Shown here: positions 10,608-20,857 of the stretch, piece by piece | Layout: the number at the start of each line of letters is the position of its first letter | Position numbering within the stretch: the stretch's first letter is position 1 | DNA from: Rhynchopus euleeides | Taxonomy: Eukaryota; Euglenozoa; Diplonemea; Diplonemida; Diplonemidae | Direction: 5' to 3' | Assembly: GCA_963210315.1 (NCBI GenBank) | Contig: OY723277.1 | Location: 2,232,001 to 2,296,000, forward strand | Length of the DNA stretch: 64,000 bases | Notes under the pieces: generated by a model | Seen by the model: only the letters and a program-made list of their open reading frames with translations | Databases searched by the model: none | Told to the model about the DNA's origin: nothing | Made by a program: the position numbers and the translations under genes

Positions 10608-10717
10608 GTGACACCACCAGGGTTTAGCTAGCCCTGGTCCGATTATCCCCGGTTCTTCGCTGAAGAGACGCGGCCGGGGGGAGGGGTACGAAGAGTACGC
10701 GTCGAAACCGGTGTCAC
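10608..10717. other. Compact nested inverted repeats, candidate structured RNA
   Basis: Four sets of complementary segments fit in 110 bases. P1 is GTGACACC (10608-10615) with GGTGTCAC (10710-10717). P2 is ACCAGGG (10616-10622) with CCCTGGT (10632-10638). P3 is GGTT (10651-10654) with AACC (10706-10709). P4 is GACGCG (10667-10672) with CGCGTC (10698-10703). P1/P2 and P3/P1 abut directly, giving a three-way-junction plan. No known RNA family recognised; it could also be a transposon end. It lies about 160 bases upstream of the methyltransferase gene. Confidence 0.35.
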
Positions 10718-10804
10718 GTCGTGTTGGGGAATCCTTCGGGAGTGCGATACTGAAGGGGAGGTGCTACTGCCCGTGCAGGGCGACACCGCCTTAAAACTTT
10801 ATAA

Positions 10805-10824
10805 CCACACACACACACACACCC
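10805..10824. repeat. CA dinucleotide run
   Basis: (CA)n of about 20 bp followed by CCCACCCCTCAG, probably part of the pyrimidine-rich lead-in to the trans-splice acceptor of the next gene. Confidence 0.7.
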
Positions 10825-10878
10825 ACCCCTCAGGCTTGTCCGCAGGGGCAACCCTCCCCTGCACCTCTGCCTCGCGCC

Positions 10879-11700
10879 ATGCAGGGCATGCAGATCAGCA
10901 AACATGCGCTGTACCAGCTGACCGCGCAGAATGCCGTGGGTGTGTCGCAGCTCATGGCCGGTGTGCACCGCATGGCAATCGGTGACCCCCCGCCCCCCCC
11001 ACAGGGGCTGTCGCTGCGGGAGGACTTCTGCGGGACGGGGCTCATCTCGTGCGAGTGGCTCAGGGCAGACGCCACCCGCCGTGCCGTGATGGTCGACATC
11101 GATGCCGAGCCTCTCGAATGGGGCCTCGAACACAACGAGTGGACGCCTGGGATGCGGGAGCGCGCAGAGGTGGCTGTGGGTGACTCCCTTGAGGAGAGCG
11201 CCTCTGCGGACATCGTCTGCGCACTCAACTTCAGCTGGTGTGCCCTGAGGGACGACGACTCCCTCATGCGATACTTCAAGGCGACGCGGCAGCGCGGAGA
11301 GCTGCTCATGCTGGACATCTACGGCGGGGTTGACGCCTATGCCACAGGGCAGTGGGCCTCGCCGCTGCAGCTGCCGGGTGCGGCCGGCACCTACACGTGG
11401 GAGCACACCGCGTGGGATGCAGGCAAGCAGGAGGTGCGTGCAGCGATGCATTTCCACATCGCGCCGCAGGGAGGGGCACCGCTGTCCATCCGGGACGCGT
11501 TTACCTACCACTGGCGCCTGCGCCCCATCGGCGCAGTGCGCGAGATGTTGCTCGAAAGCGGGTTCGCCAAGGTGGAGGGGTGGATCGAGGAGCGCGATGC
11601 GCAAGGCACAGGCTCGGGGCGGATGCGGAGGGTCGACCTCAGCAACGTCAGCACCATGCCCGAAGCATCGTATTGGACGATGTATGTGGCTGCGGCGTGA
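10879..11700 (+). CDS. Class I SAM-dependent methyltransferase
   Basis: Single-exon gene, 273 residues. Motif I, the AdoMet-binding loop, is EDFCGTG (residues 48-54); the ribose-contacting acid is in MVDID (71-75); GDSLEE (101-106) and ALNFSWC (115-121) follow the fourth and fifth strands. FTYHWRLR near residue 206 and GFAKVEGWIEE match a bacterial-type methyltransferase family whose members read EDFCGTA...GVDLDPE...ALNFS. The substrate is unknown. No signal peptide or membrane segment is seen, so a cytosolic protein is likely. AG dinucleotides after pyrimidine tracts at 10832-10833 and 10844-10845 are candidate trans-splice sites. A second ATG four codons in could also serve as the start. 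Confidence 0.85.
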   Translation: MQGMQISKHALYQLTAQNAVGVSQLMAGVHRMAIGDPPPPPQGLSLREDFCGTGLISCEWLRADATRRAVMVDIDAEPLEWGLEHNEWTPGMRERAEVAVGDSLEESASADIVCALNFSWCALRDDDSLMRYFKATRQRGELLMLDIYGGVDAYATGQWASPLQLPGAAGTYTWEHTAWDAGKQEVRAAMHFHIAPQGGAPLSIRDAFTYHWRLRPIGAVREMLLESGFAKVEGWIEERDAQGTGSGRMRRVDLSNVSTMPEASYWTMYVAAA

Positions 11701-12257
11701 GAGGGGGGTGGTGTGCATGTCTGTGCGGCCAGAATATGCCCTGTGTGGGAGGGGGTTGGGGCTGGGCCGCGCAGGGGGAGGAGGGGTGGCAACACCAGCC
11801 TCCCCCCCCCCCCCCCCCCCATTCTCTCAACAATTTCTCAACGTAGTGCTGGCAGAGGTGTGCCGCAGCTCTCTCTCTCTCTCTCTCTCTCTCGCACGCA
11901 TCGACAGGGGGTAGCCTCGTCTAGGGTGCAGCGAGCCACCCTAACTCGGCTGGCTGTCCTGCTGTCGGTAGCTCTGCCGAAGGGAACTTAGATTGTTAGG
12001 GTGGGGCGGGGCAGGGTGGGGTGGGCTTACACACTCGCGGCGAGAGAAGAAGTGTAGAGTAGCCGAGCAGCCGAGCAGCCCTCGCCCCGGCCTGCCGCCC
12101 CACCACACCAGGCCCGGTGGTGGCGGGCTCAGGGGAATGCCCTGGGCGGAGCCCTCGCTTTGCCCCGCCGCAATATCGGGCTGTCAAGTGACAAGGCCCC
12201 ACGTTGTCCCCGTCCCCCACCAACCCACCCCACCCCACCCCCTCTTGCCGCCCGCAC
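11701..12257. other. Intergenic, no gene seen
   Basis: Contains a C run near 11802-11820, a CT run at about 11871-11893 and GT/G-rich sequence at 12000-12030. The C-rich tract before AG at 12258-12259 is the likely trans-splice acceptor of the next gene. Confidence 0.6.
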
Positions 12258-12390
12258 AGCAGCCCTGTGTGTTCCCAGGGGCAGGTTCGCCCCGAGTGAG
12301 TGCTGTGCGCTGGGCTGGGAATGCAGCGACACTATACACACAGGTCGATCAGGCGTGCGGCACGCAGACGAGGCTTAGGCCAGAGTAACG

Positions 12391-14704
12391 ATGACAGAAG
12401 AGGTGAAGCAGGAGCCGCAGCAGCCGGACCAGCCGGCAGAGGAGCCCAGCACGGAGGCACCGCGGGGCAAGGGGAAGGGGCGGGCGCGCTTCGAGGAGGC
12501 AGTGGCCCCGAAGGAGTCGCTCGCTACCGTGGCCAAGGCGGGTGGGTGGGCACCGCAGTCCTCACGCGGCACTCCGCACTTCAACAGCCGCTCTCATTCG
12601 CACGGCGGGGGCAAGGACGGCTACAACAGCTACGGGTACAAAGGGGGCAGCTATGGCTACAGTGGGAAGGGTTCCTACAAGGGCCACGGCAAGGGTGAGA
12701 AGGGCGAGAAGGGCGGGGACAAGGGTGGCAAGGGCGGTGACAAGGGTGGGAAGGGTGGTGGCAAGGGCGGCGAGAAGGGTGTGAAGGGTGGTGACAAGGG
12801 TGGGAAGTACGGCACTGCGCCGGCAGGCGCCAAGGGTGGCAAGGGCTACGACCACTACGAGCAGCAGCCGCACAAGGGCGGGAAGGGCAAGGGTGGCAAG
12901 GCGCCCCAGGACCGCTATGAGCAGCAGCCGCACGGCAAGGGTGTCAACGGGCACAGCACCCCTGGGTACAACGCATACTACAGTGGAGAGGAGTACAACG
13001 CATATGCTGGTGGTGGTGGCAAGGCAGCGAGCCGCGAGGTATGCCCTGTGGTGTTGATGTCGACGTGATTTGTCTTCTTGCAGGCGCGGTCGTACAGCAC
13101 CCCGGCAACAAGCACCTCTCCACCGGTGCGGAGCGCGAAGGGCGGCAAGGGCCAGCGGTATGTTACTGCATCACTGCACCACTGCTCGATCCTCATCTGT
13201 GCACAGGGGCTCCCAGGGCCAGTACGCCGAGCGCTCGAGCGCTCCGACCACTGTCGCACCTCAGCAGCAGCAGGCGCAGCCGCAGCAGCACCACCACCAC
13301 CACCACCACCATCAGCATCAGCACCAGCACCACCACCATCACCACCAGCACCAGCACCAGCACCAGCAGCACCAGAGCAGCCACTACAGCCAGGGCCACA
13401 GCCACAACCAGAGCCACAGCCCCGCCCACAGCCACGGCCCAAGCCAGAGCCAGAGCCAGAGCCAACAGCACGGGCACTCCCACCAGCACCAGCAGCACCA
13501 CTCCGCGCCGCAGTCCCACCACCAGGGGCACCAGCAGAGCCATGGTCACCAACACCAACACCAGCACCAGCACCAGCACCACCAGGTGCCGCCGTCGCAT
13601 TACGCCCCGCCGTCATCCAACTACCCGTCCGCCCACAAAGCGCCGGCGCATGAGCACCACCACCACCACCATCACCACCAGCAGCACCATCACCATCACC
13701 ATCACCACCACCACCAGCACCAGCACCATAGCCAGCACCACAGCCAGGCGCACACACCGGCACACCAGTACCCCTACCCCTCCTACGGGTCGGCACAGGA
13801 GGGTGCGTCGTACTCTTCCTACCCCCAGCAGTACCCCTACCCCAGTGCCTACCCTGGGTACGAGGGGTACCACCAGCCCGCACCCGGTGCACCTCCCAGC
13901 TCGTACGCCTCGTACCCCAGCTACCCCGCAGCAGGCAAGGGGTACCCACCCCAGGGTGCCACCGACGAGGAGCGGCTGCAGGTATGGTCGGTGCACTGCA
14001 CACATGAACACCTGCACGCCTGAGGTAGTGGGAAGCTGCACCACCACACCACACCACCACACAGCACGCGCTGTCGAGCCTCGGCCTGGGTGTGGCCATC
14101 CGGTACCTGGTCGACGCGGATATCCGGTCGCCCGAGGCGCTGTGCGCTGCGCAAGACCGCATCCCACAGGTGTGTCCTGTCTTCCATGCGCCCCCTTGTG
14201 GTGACCCCCCCCGCGAGAAGCCCCAGACCCCTTGAGCTATCGTGTGTGGCACCACTCTCGGAATAGAGCATCATCGCCACACCCTCTTCCATTTTGCCTT
14301 CTCTTGAAAATCACGCATCTCGCGGGGAAAAATGCACACCTCTCACCCATGCAGAGCGGGGGCATTCGCTCTGTGTCAAACTGTGCCACTTTGTCTCTTC
14401 CGTTGTGAGGCGGCTCACTTGCCTGCATTTCTGAGCTAAGTCCCCCATTGGAGTTTAGGGGTTAGCGTGCTGGCATGCGCGGAGTGCCTCCTGGTGTACA
14501 CAACGTTTTGTGGAAACCGGGAACCGACCCCGCAAACACGCATGCGATTGTTCGATGGAAGGGTCCTCCCCCGCCCACTTGCGCCCCCACATCACCTCCT
14601 CACCAACCCCCCCCCCCCCTTCACAGATCATGGGCGAGAAGGCAGAGCTTCGGGATAAGCTCCTGCAAGCGATGCCACACCTCCACGCTTTCCTGAGGCA
14701 GTGA
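12391..14704 (+). CDS. Gly/Lys- and His/Gln-rich low-complexity protein
   Basis: Five exons join in frame: 12391-13038, 13084-13157, 13207-13981, 14065-14169 and 14627-14704, giving 559 residues. Introns start GTATGC, GTATGT, GTATGG and GTGTGT. Order: charged N-terminus; Gly/Lys repeats (KGG, EKG, DKGGKGG; about 70-190); His/Gln-rich block with runs of 6-10 His (about 260-460); Tyr/Pro/Ser repeats (YPYPS, SYASYPSYP); then a conserved-looking helical C-terminus of about 60 residues (LGLGVAIRYLVDADIRSPE, then MGEKAELRDKLLQAMPHL). Codons in the repeats vary, so this is protein-level repetition. Long low-complexity tracts with one folded end suggest an RNA-granule or RNA-associated protein; this is inference and I know no orthologue. 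The last intron (457 nt) carries a dispersed repeat. The minus-strand open frame over this gene is a shadow. Confidence 0.8.
14361..14451 (+). repeat. Dispersed repeat, TGTCAAACTGTGCCA family, intronic
   Basis: The best-preserved copy of the family, running from GGCATTCGCTCTGTGTCAAA to AAGTCCCCCATTG, inside the last intron of the low-complexity protein gene. The copy at 38047-38141 matches along the whole length with small indels. Confidence 0.65.
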
Positions 14705-15203
14705 TGGCACAGTGAGGGATATACACCCCAGACACCCCGCCCCACGCCCCACACCCCCCTCCACCCTCCTCAAAGGCAGACCGCCAGGCAAGACACACGG
14801 GGCGAGGGGGTGAGGGTCCCGCAGCCTGGTCGTTTCTTTTGTTGTGTGATCTCGATGGGAGCTTCTCTCTATCTATTTCTCTCTCTCTCTCTCTCCCCCC
14901 CCTCCAAACCCCCCCCCCCCCAAAGTCACATGGCGTTGTGTCATGTGGGGGGGTGGTATTTTCTCCCGTGGTTCATACAAACCCCCCGCCCCCCCAAGCC
15001 CCGACCCCCCCCCCCCCCCCCCCCGCCCCCCCCCACACGCACGTGAATCTTTTTGTAGTCGTGGAGAACGCACCAGAGTGAGCCATCTCTGAGATCTCTG
15101 CTATTGATGCGGTCACCACTGTAAAACCCGCGCACCAGCCGCCGTGGGGCTTTGTTTGTGCTGCATCGCTAAGGGAGGGGGGAAAAAACCCGCCCCCCCC
15201 CCC
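14705..15203. other. Intergenic, no gene seen
   Basis: C-rich tracts (14728-14760, 14897-14923, 15004-15034) and a CT run near 14878-14895. No coding signal. Confidence 0.6.
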
Positions 15204-16355
15204 TAGGGGGGGTCAAATGCCACCCTTTTACGTGGACAAACACGATTTTTCAAAAAACTGGCGCAGAGGCCCCAAAGCCCCCGTAAACCCTCCAAACCCC
15301 CCCAGATCGGTCCGGAAACCCATCGAACCCCACTTTTCCACCATTCCGGGCACCTCAGGTGCCCGAATTGGGGTACCTAAATTTTGTGCCACCGTTTGGT
15401 ACCGGACAGTGCCACTGTGTGGGAGGTTGGAAAAGAAAATGCCCCAACACACCACATCTGAGGGTTGCAATGCATGTTGCTTGCCAACCACGTCATCCGG
15501 TGGGTGTCAGGCGCTATGTAGGTGGCATTAGCCAGGTCTTCGATGAGTTCTGGCTTGTATATGTACCTCCCTGCCACCATGCACCGGGAGGCTGCCTGTA
15601 GGTACGGAACAAGTCCAGATGGTCGTGTGATTCCTGTGCAGCAGTGCTCCACAACCGGGATGTGTTGACAACGACTGTTGCAACACGAGCTGTACATTCC
15701 GGGAACACACGAAGTGCGCTGTCGTGGTACCCATTGTGCCAGAATTGGTAGTTGCTGCGGTCTACTTTGCCTGGCCCAAGAGCACTGGTACTGAACGGTG
15801 CAATATGCGTGGCGAGGTGAATGCAACGGAAGGGCGCAAAGTCAATACAGCTCTCGGATGGCGGGTGGTGGTGCCACTAGTGTGTGACGTTCACTCGAGG
15901 ATACAACGCATCACAATGAATCAGCAACCGTGGACCGAGTACAATACGCTCTCTGTGGCTGGTGTGGGGGACAAAGGCAGTGCCTGTGCCGCAGGCAGGG
16001 AGGTACATATACAAGCCAGAACACATCGAAGACCTGGCTGATGCCACCTACATAGCGCCTGACACCCACCGGATGACGTGGTTGGCAAGCAACATGCATT
16101 GCAACCCTCAGATGTGGTGTGTTGGGGCATTTTCTTTTCCAACCTCCCACACAGTGGCACTGTACGGTACCAAACGGTGGCACAAAATTTAGGTACCCCA
16201 ATTCGGGCACCTGAGGTGCCCGGAATGGTGGAAAAGTGGGGTTCGATGGGTTTCCGGACCGATCTGGGGGGGTTTGGAGGGTTTACGGGGGCTTTGGGGC
16301 CTCTGCGCCGGTTTTTTGAAAAATCGTGTTTGTCACCCCCATTTGACCCCCCCTA
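15204..16355. mobile_element. Foldback element with long terminal inverted repeats
   Basis: The left arm (15204-15575) and right arm (15994-16355) are near-identical inverted repeats of about 365 bp around a unique 418-bp centre. Both ends carry TAGGGGGGGTCAAATG. Differences between arms are few (for example CTGG versus CCGG inside), so the element is young or homogenised. No transposase frame is seen, so it is non-autonomous. Both flanks are poly-C, which hides any target duplication. Such arms could form a long hairpin in RNA or DNA. Confidence 0.85.
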
Positions 16356-16623
16356 CCCCCCCCCCCCCCCTCTTCTTGCCTGCCGCACTTTGATGGTGCA
16401 ATGCGACTGATGATAATCTGTGGGGCAACCATACCCCATATATTTCCCCCCCCCCCCCCCCGCAAGCCTCAGAAACTGGCTTGCAGTGCGGAGTACTAAA
16501 ATAAATATCACTTCTCAGTAGAACCCGCTTCTTCTTCTTCACTCTTTTCCCCCCCCCCCTGCCCTGCCCTGCCTCCCCCGGCGATCTCACCCCCCACTCC
16601 CCCCCCCCCCCCCACATACCTGT

Positions 16624-16647
16624 CTGCTGCTGCTGCTGCTGCTGCTG
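16624..16647. repeat. CTG trinucleotide repeat
   Basis: Eight perfect CTG units in intergenic DNA. Confidence 0.95.
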
Positions 16648-18376
16648 GGGTGTCGCCACATTCTACACGGGTTGAGAGAGGGAGAGTGAGAGCCAGGGGT
16701 AGCCAGTGGGAGCGTTGCTACGTTGCCTCAACAACCCCTGAACAGGGTGCCTTGACACAGCGCAGCCCGAGGTTGGGTGGGCGGAGGGCTTTCAGAGGAC
16801 AGGGGGGGGTGGTGGGAGGTCGAGGCCATCTCTTTCGGCGTGTTTGGTGTCCTGTTGACTGGCCAGGGGGGGGGGGGCAGGAGGCCCCTGTCTGCACCCC
16901 ACTCAGGTAGGGGCCTCCTTTAACCCGCTCACGGCTGTTCGATGATGGGGCCCGGATCGCTGATTTCACATTTTTTTCTCTTACGAGCAAGGGGAGGGGA
17001 AGGGGGGCATGTGCGTGTGTGTGTGTGATCGCGCGTTTCGGCTCTCTTGCAGTGGCCTTTCATGGGGTTGCTGTTTGATGCCAGCTCGCTCAACACATTG
17101 CCTTCTGGGTGTGTGTGCCAGGTTCTCGTGCAGAGGGGGTATTTTCGTGGACTTCTGTTCGATGGCACGCTCCCAACACCTGCCTCTGGGGGATTGTGAA
17201 GCGTCGTGAATGAACAGCACAAACCCCCCCTCCCCACCCCCTCCCTTACGTGCCTTTCGACCGTTCGAAGTTGCGTGTTTTTACAGTGCAAACCACGCCA
17301 CCCCTCCCTCCCCCCCATCTCACCCCCTAGAGACCTTCATCAGGCGCGGTGGCCCGAATGCGATAAAACCTCGCTCGTTTTGAAGTTTAAGTTGCTTTTG
17401 TGACACCGCCAACCTGCGGGGAATGGGTGTGCCTTTTGGGGGGGGGGGGGGGTCTTTTTTGATTGCTCTGTTGGGAGGTTCCCTGTATTTTTGAGTTTGA
17501 ATTGTGGTGTGGTGGGTTGCCTGTACGTGTTCGTGTGTGTGGGAACGAATCCTCTGCCGATCATCCGGCCCCAATAGTCTTGCATGTGTGCATGTCTGTA
17601 GTTTTCTTTCTCCCGGCGAACACCATGGGCGGGGGTGTGCCCGGAGACAGCATTTTCCGGAGGGGGTTATCCGGGGCTTAGATTAGTTCACGCTTGACCC
17701 TCGCCACCCCCACACGTGCCCTCCCTCCGCACCCCCCTTCCACCTCTCTCTGTCTCTCGCTCTCTCTCTCTGTCCACCATGGGAGGGGGGTGTCCCAACA
17801 CCCCCCCCTCCCCTCCCAGCAGCACCCAAACACAACCACATCTCGCTCCGGCCCTGCCCTGTCACAGCTCGCATGTGTTGGCAGGCTGCTTTACACAACT
17901 CCTCCCGAGAGCGACAGACGTCGGTGGTGGGCCCCGACTGTTCAGCCCACCCCCCCCCGGCTCCCCTTCACTCCGTTTTATTCGTCCCCCCCACGCCCCC
18001 CACCTGTTGTGTGTGGGGTGTGTGGGGGAGGAAGCGGCGGCGGCAGCAGCAGCAGCAAAAGAGTGGTAATATTCTAAGAATAGGTAACACCCAAACCCAG
18101 ACCCAACCCAAAGGAGGAGTGGGGGGGGGGGGGGTGAGGTGGGGTGGAGTGGAGTGGGGCGTCAGACGAATGCCACAGAACCCTGCCCCCCCCCCCCCCC
18201 CCCGAGGGGGCATATGGGGGAGAGGGGGATGGGGGGTGGTGCGCGTTCCCCCCCTCCCCCCCCCCGTTTTTTTGGTTCTTCTTTGGCGTCGTGTGTGAGC
18301 CCCCACCAAACACCTTCCTCCGGTACCCACTCCGTGCCCCGCCAAAGCACCCCCGCAGCACCCGCAGCGGGTATAA

Positions 18377-18580
18377 ATCACCACCACCACCACCACCACC
18401 ACCCGCTACTATCCTCCGCCCACATTCGAGGTGGTGCCACTGGTGGAAGCATCCTGCATGGATGACGGCACCCACCTGGCTGTGTCTGTCACAGCGGGTA
18501 TCGCATCAAGAGGAGAGTGTGCTCGCTGCGTTCTACACGGCTGCAAAAAGATTCACGCGTTTATGTGTGTAGGTAGGTGA
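18377..18580 (+). other. Short open stretch, possible lone exon
   Basis: The frame reads YYPPPTFEVVPLVEASCMDD, then THLAVSVTAGIASRGECARC and VLHGCKKIH before a TGA. It is preceded by an (ACC)n run and has no ATG upstream in frame. A donor-like GTGAGTG overlaps its end. It may be an exon of an unmodelled gene or chance. Confidence 0.2.
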
Positions 18581-18978
18581 GTGTGTGCCTTGCCCCTGCA
18601 GCGCTCCCGACTCCCCACTCCAGGAGGGGGGGGATGGTGGCACTGCAGCACGGGCCGCTGCCGCCGCCGCCCACACACCCAGCCCCAACCCAGGCCCCCT
18701 GCCCCCCTCCCGGGCCTTTCACCCCCCCTGACAAAAATACCTAACTGGCAAAGTGCAAGAAGATTTGCGCGAGACCGGATGCTCCCTTCCCTTCCACCAG
18801 CCTGCCCCCCCCCGCCCCCCACCACACCCGCACACCCAGCAGCTGCAGTTTGCCCATCCTCTCCCGCAGCTTCTATCCACCATCCCCCAGCCCCCCCTAC
18901 CCCACCTCCACTCGGCAACACCACCCACCGATATCCAGCGACCCGCCCCTCCCCCACACACACACCCCGGAAGGCAAT

Positions 18979-20228
18979 ATGGGGAAGAAGAAGGTTGGTG
19001 ACAAGGGGGCGGGTGTGCCTGCTGGTAGTGCGGATCTGCCCGCCAGCGGTGCAACGCCTGCAGCTCGCGCGCCGGCGCCGGCGCCCCGGAAGGCTCAGCC
19101 GGGCGGGGGCTGCCCGACGTGGGTCAACTGGATCCTGTTCCCGACCCTGGTGCTCGGGATGGTGCCTGTGTGTCTGATGTTCCTGCCTTCGCTGATCCCG
19201 CCAACGGACGGCATCAAGAGCGGGACGGTGACGATGACTGGCGGGGCGGGGGCCATCGGTGTGCAGGGTCTCTTCAGCGTCCTGGGTGCCTTTGGCACCG
19301 AGTTCTGCGGCGAGCACGGCGCGCGCGATACCGTGAAGTGCCACTACACCGCAGCCCGGCTGGCCTACCACATGATGGCTGCGTCGGAGATGGTGGACTT
19401 CTACACCACGCTGCCGCAGGTCGCCCTGCGCGACACGAAGTTCAAAGACGCCACCTCCCCCATGCCCGTGGGCAAGCAGTGGGTCGAGGCTGTGGTGGAC
19501 CCCCTCGGCATCAACCCCAGCCAGGTGGCGCGCCTGGTGCTGGAGTCGCAGGGCAGGTCGCGCGAGCGGCTGCCCCCGCTCGCCGCAGCCTCCCTGTCGG
19601 GCACACCGCTGCCGTCGTTTGAGGAGCGCGTAGCGAAGGTTGCCTGCTACTCGCAGTTCGACAAAGTGTTCGGCAAGGCACGCACAGCGCCTCTCGCTGA
19701 AGGCGTTTCCCCAGCAGAGGCAGCCAAGGCGCTGTGGGGCGAGTCAGGGAGACGCATCGTGTATGTGTTTGGGATGGACGCCGCCCTGGCGGTGGCGCAG
19801 TCCCTCCCAACGCAGCTGGAGAACGACACGCCCATCAACATCGTCATCCTGCCACTGCTGGACTACGGGTATGCCCTGTTGTTTGCATCTGCGTTCATCA
19901 AACAAACAAAGCCCCTTCTTTCCCGGAGTTGAGCAAGCACGATTCAGTCGGTCGGTATTATTGCCCTGTCTGGTTGGGGAGCTCGCTCCCCCGGCAATGG
20001 GGTCCCTGCCTAACCCTGCGTGCTATATGCATACCTACACTGCACACCCTGCTCCCATTCCCACCCCATCCTACCCCCCTTTGCAGGCACAACTGGCTGG
20101 CGCGGACCCGGGGTCGGATTCCGTGTGACGAGAGCATGTTTGCGCAGTCGTACGACAGCGCCTTCCACTTCTTCTCTTGGATTACCCGCGACCGCCCCTC
20201 CTCGCAACGCCCCGGCGCCTCCCCGTGA
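18979..20228 (+). CDS. Single-pass membrane protein of unknown function
   Basis: Exons 18979-19868 and 20087-20228 join in frame (intron GTATGC...GCAG) to 343 residues. A Lys/Ala/Pro-rich N-terminus of about 45 residues precedes a hydrophobic helix (WVNWILFPTLVLGMVPVCLM, about 48-68). The rest looks soluble, with a second weakly hydrophobic stretch near 88-108 (GAGAIGVQGLFSVLGAFG) that could be another membrane-associated helix. The conserved-looking C-terminus spans the intron (LLDYGHNWLARTRG, then FAQSYDSAFHFFSWITRD). The basic start before the helix suggests a cytosolic N-terminus. I recognise no family. The ATG follows a C-rich tract and AG at 18972-18973 by five bases, an unusually short leader; a later in-frame Met would fall inside the membrane helix. 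Confidence 0.75.
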
Positions 20229-20828
20229 GAGTGGTGAAGGGGTGGGTGGGTGGGTCGGGTGCGAAACGGGCAGGTCACAACGTGCTATCCATCTCAACGT
20301 TGCCCCCTCCTATAATTATTGCCCGGCTGGGAGGGGGGGGGGGGGCACTCTTGTTGTGTCAAGCACAGGTGCGGTGCCAGTGCGACAGCCTATCCCGACG
20401 GCGCAGCCCTGGTTGGGTTGCTGTGCCATAGGGGATGCCATAACGTTGCGGCGTGCGTTACACAACTAACCCCAGAGGAGGGTGCACGGGAGGTGCACCC
20501 ACACAGGGTCCGCACCTGCGCTTGGAGTGTGCAGGCCAGTCGACAGCCGAGCCACCGGGTTGGCATGCATGCCAGCAGACCCCTGCCACGGCTGTGCGGC
20601 AGTGCCTGTGCTCCGGAGATCCCACTGCCCCAGACAGGCAGCGGTGGTAACAATGAACTGCGATGCGATGCCTGCCCCCCCCCTGCCCTTTGCTGTGTGT
20701 TGGCTTTGGAACCCTTGAAAGTCCCACCAGCCGCCATTTTCTCCCTTCTGAACTGGCACAGCATGCGACCCCTCTTTTGGCGCCATTCCCACACCCCTCC
20801 ACACCCCCACACCCACCCACCGCCCTCC
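20229..20828. other. Intergenic, no gene seen
   Basis: G run near 20331-20344; otherwise mixed sequence without coding signal. A pyrimidine tract ending at 20830 leads into SCAPER. The very long minus-strand open frame covering 20390-23068 is a shadow of SCAPER exon 1. Confidence 0.6.
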
Positions 20829-20857
20829 AGGGGGTGCCCTGCCCTGCACGTGATGTG

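Larger units (their letters stand above)
16356..18978. other. Intergenic, mostly low complexity, no confident gene
   Basis: Poly-C/poly-G runs dominate. Two short stretches look slightly protein-like: 17051-17200 (an imperfect duplicated peptide GLLFDxxxLxTxxSG) and 18377-18580 (see separate entry). Neither connects to a gene by clear splice sites. Confidence 0.5.

Noticed and set aside
10655-10725. Hammerhead-ribozyme-like core (CTGAAGA, 6-bp stem, GAAA)
   Set aside because: Stem II and both conserved boxes fit, but there is no NUH cleavage triplet at the right place and the bases before CTGAAGA cannot form stem I.
12978-14255. Minus-strand open frame of 425 codons, Gly/Ala-rich
   Set aside because: Antisense of the His/Gln repeats; the + strand has consistent splice junctions.
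20663-20857. Upstream in-frame ATG for SCAPER
   Set aside because: It precedes the likely trans-splice acceptor at 20830 and encodes Pro-rich sequence over a C-rich tract.
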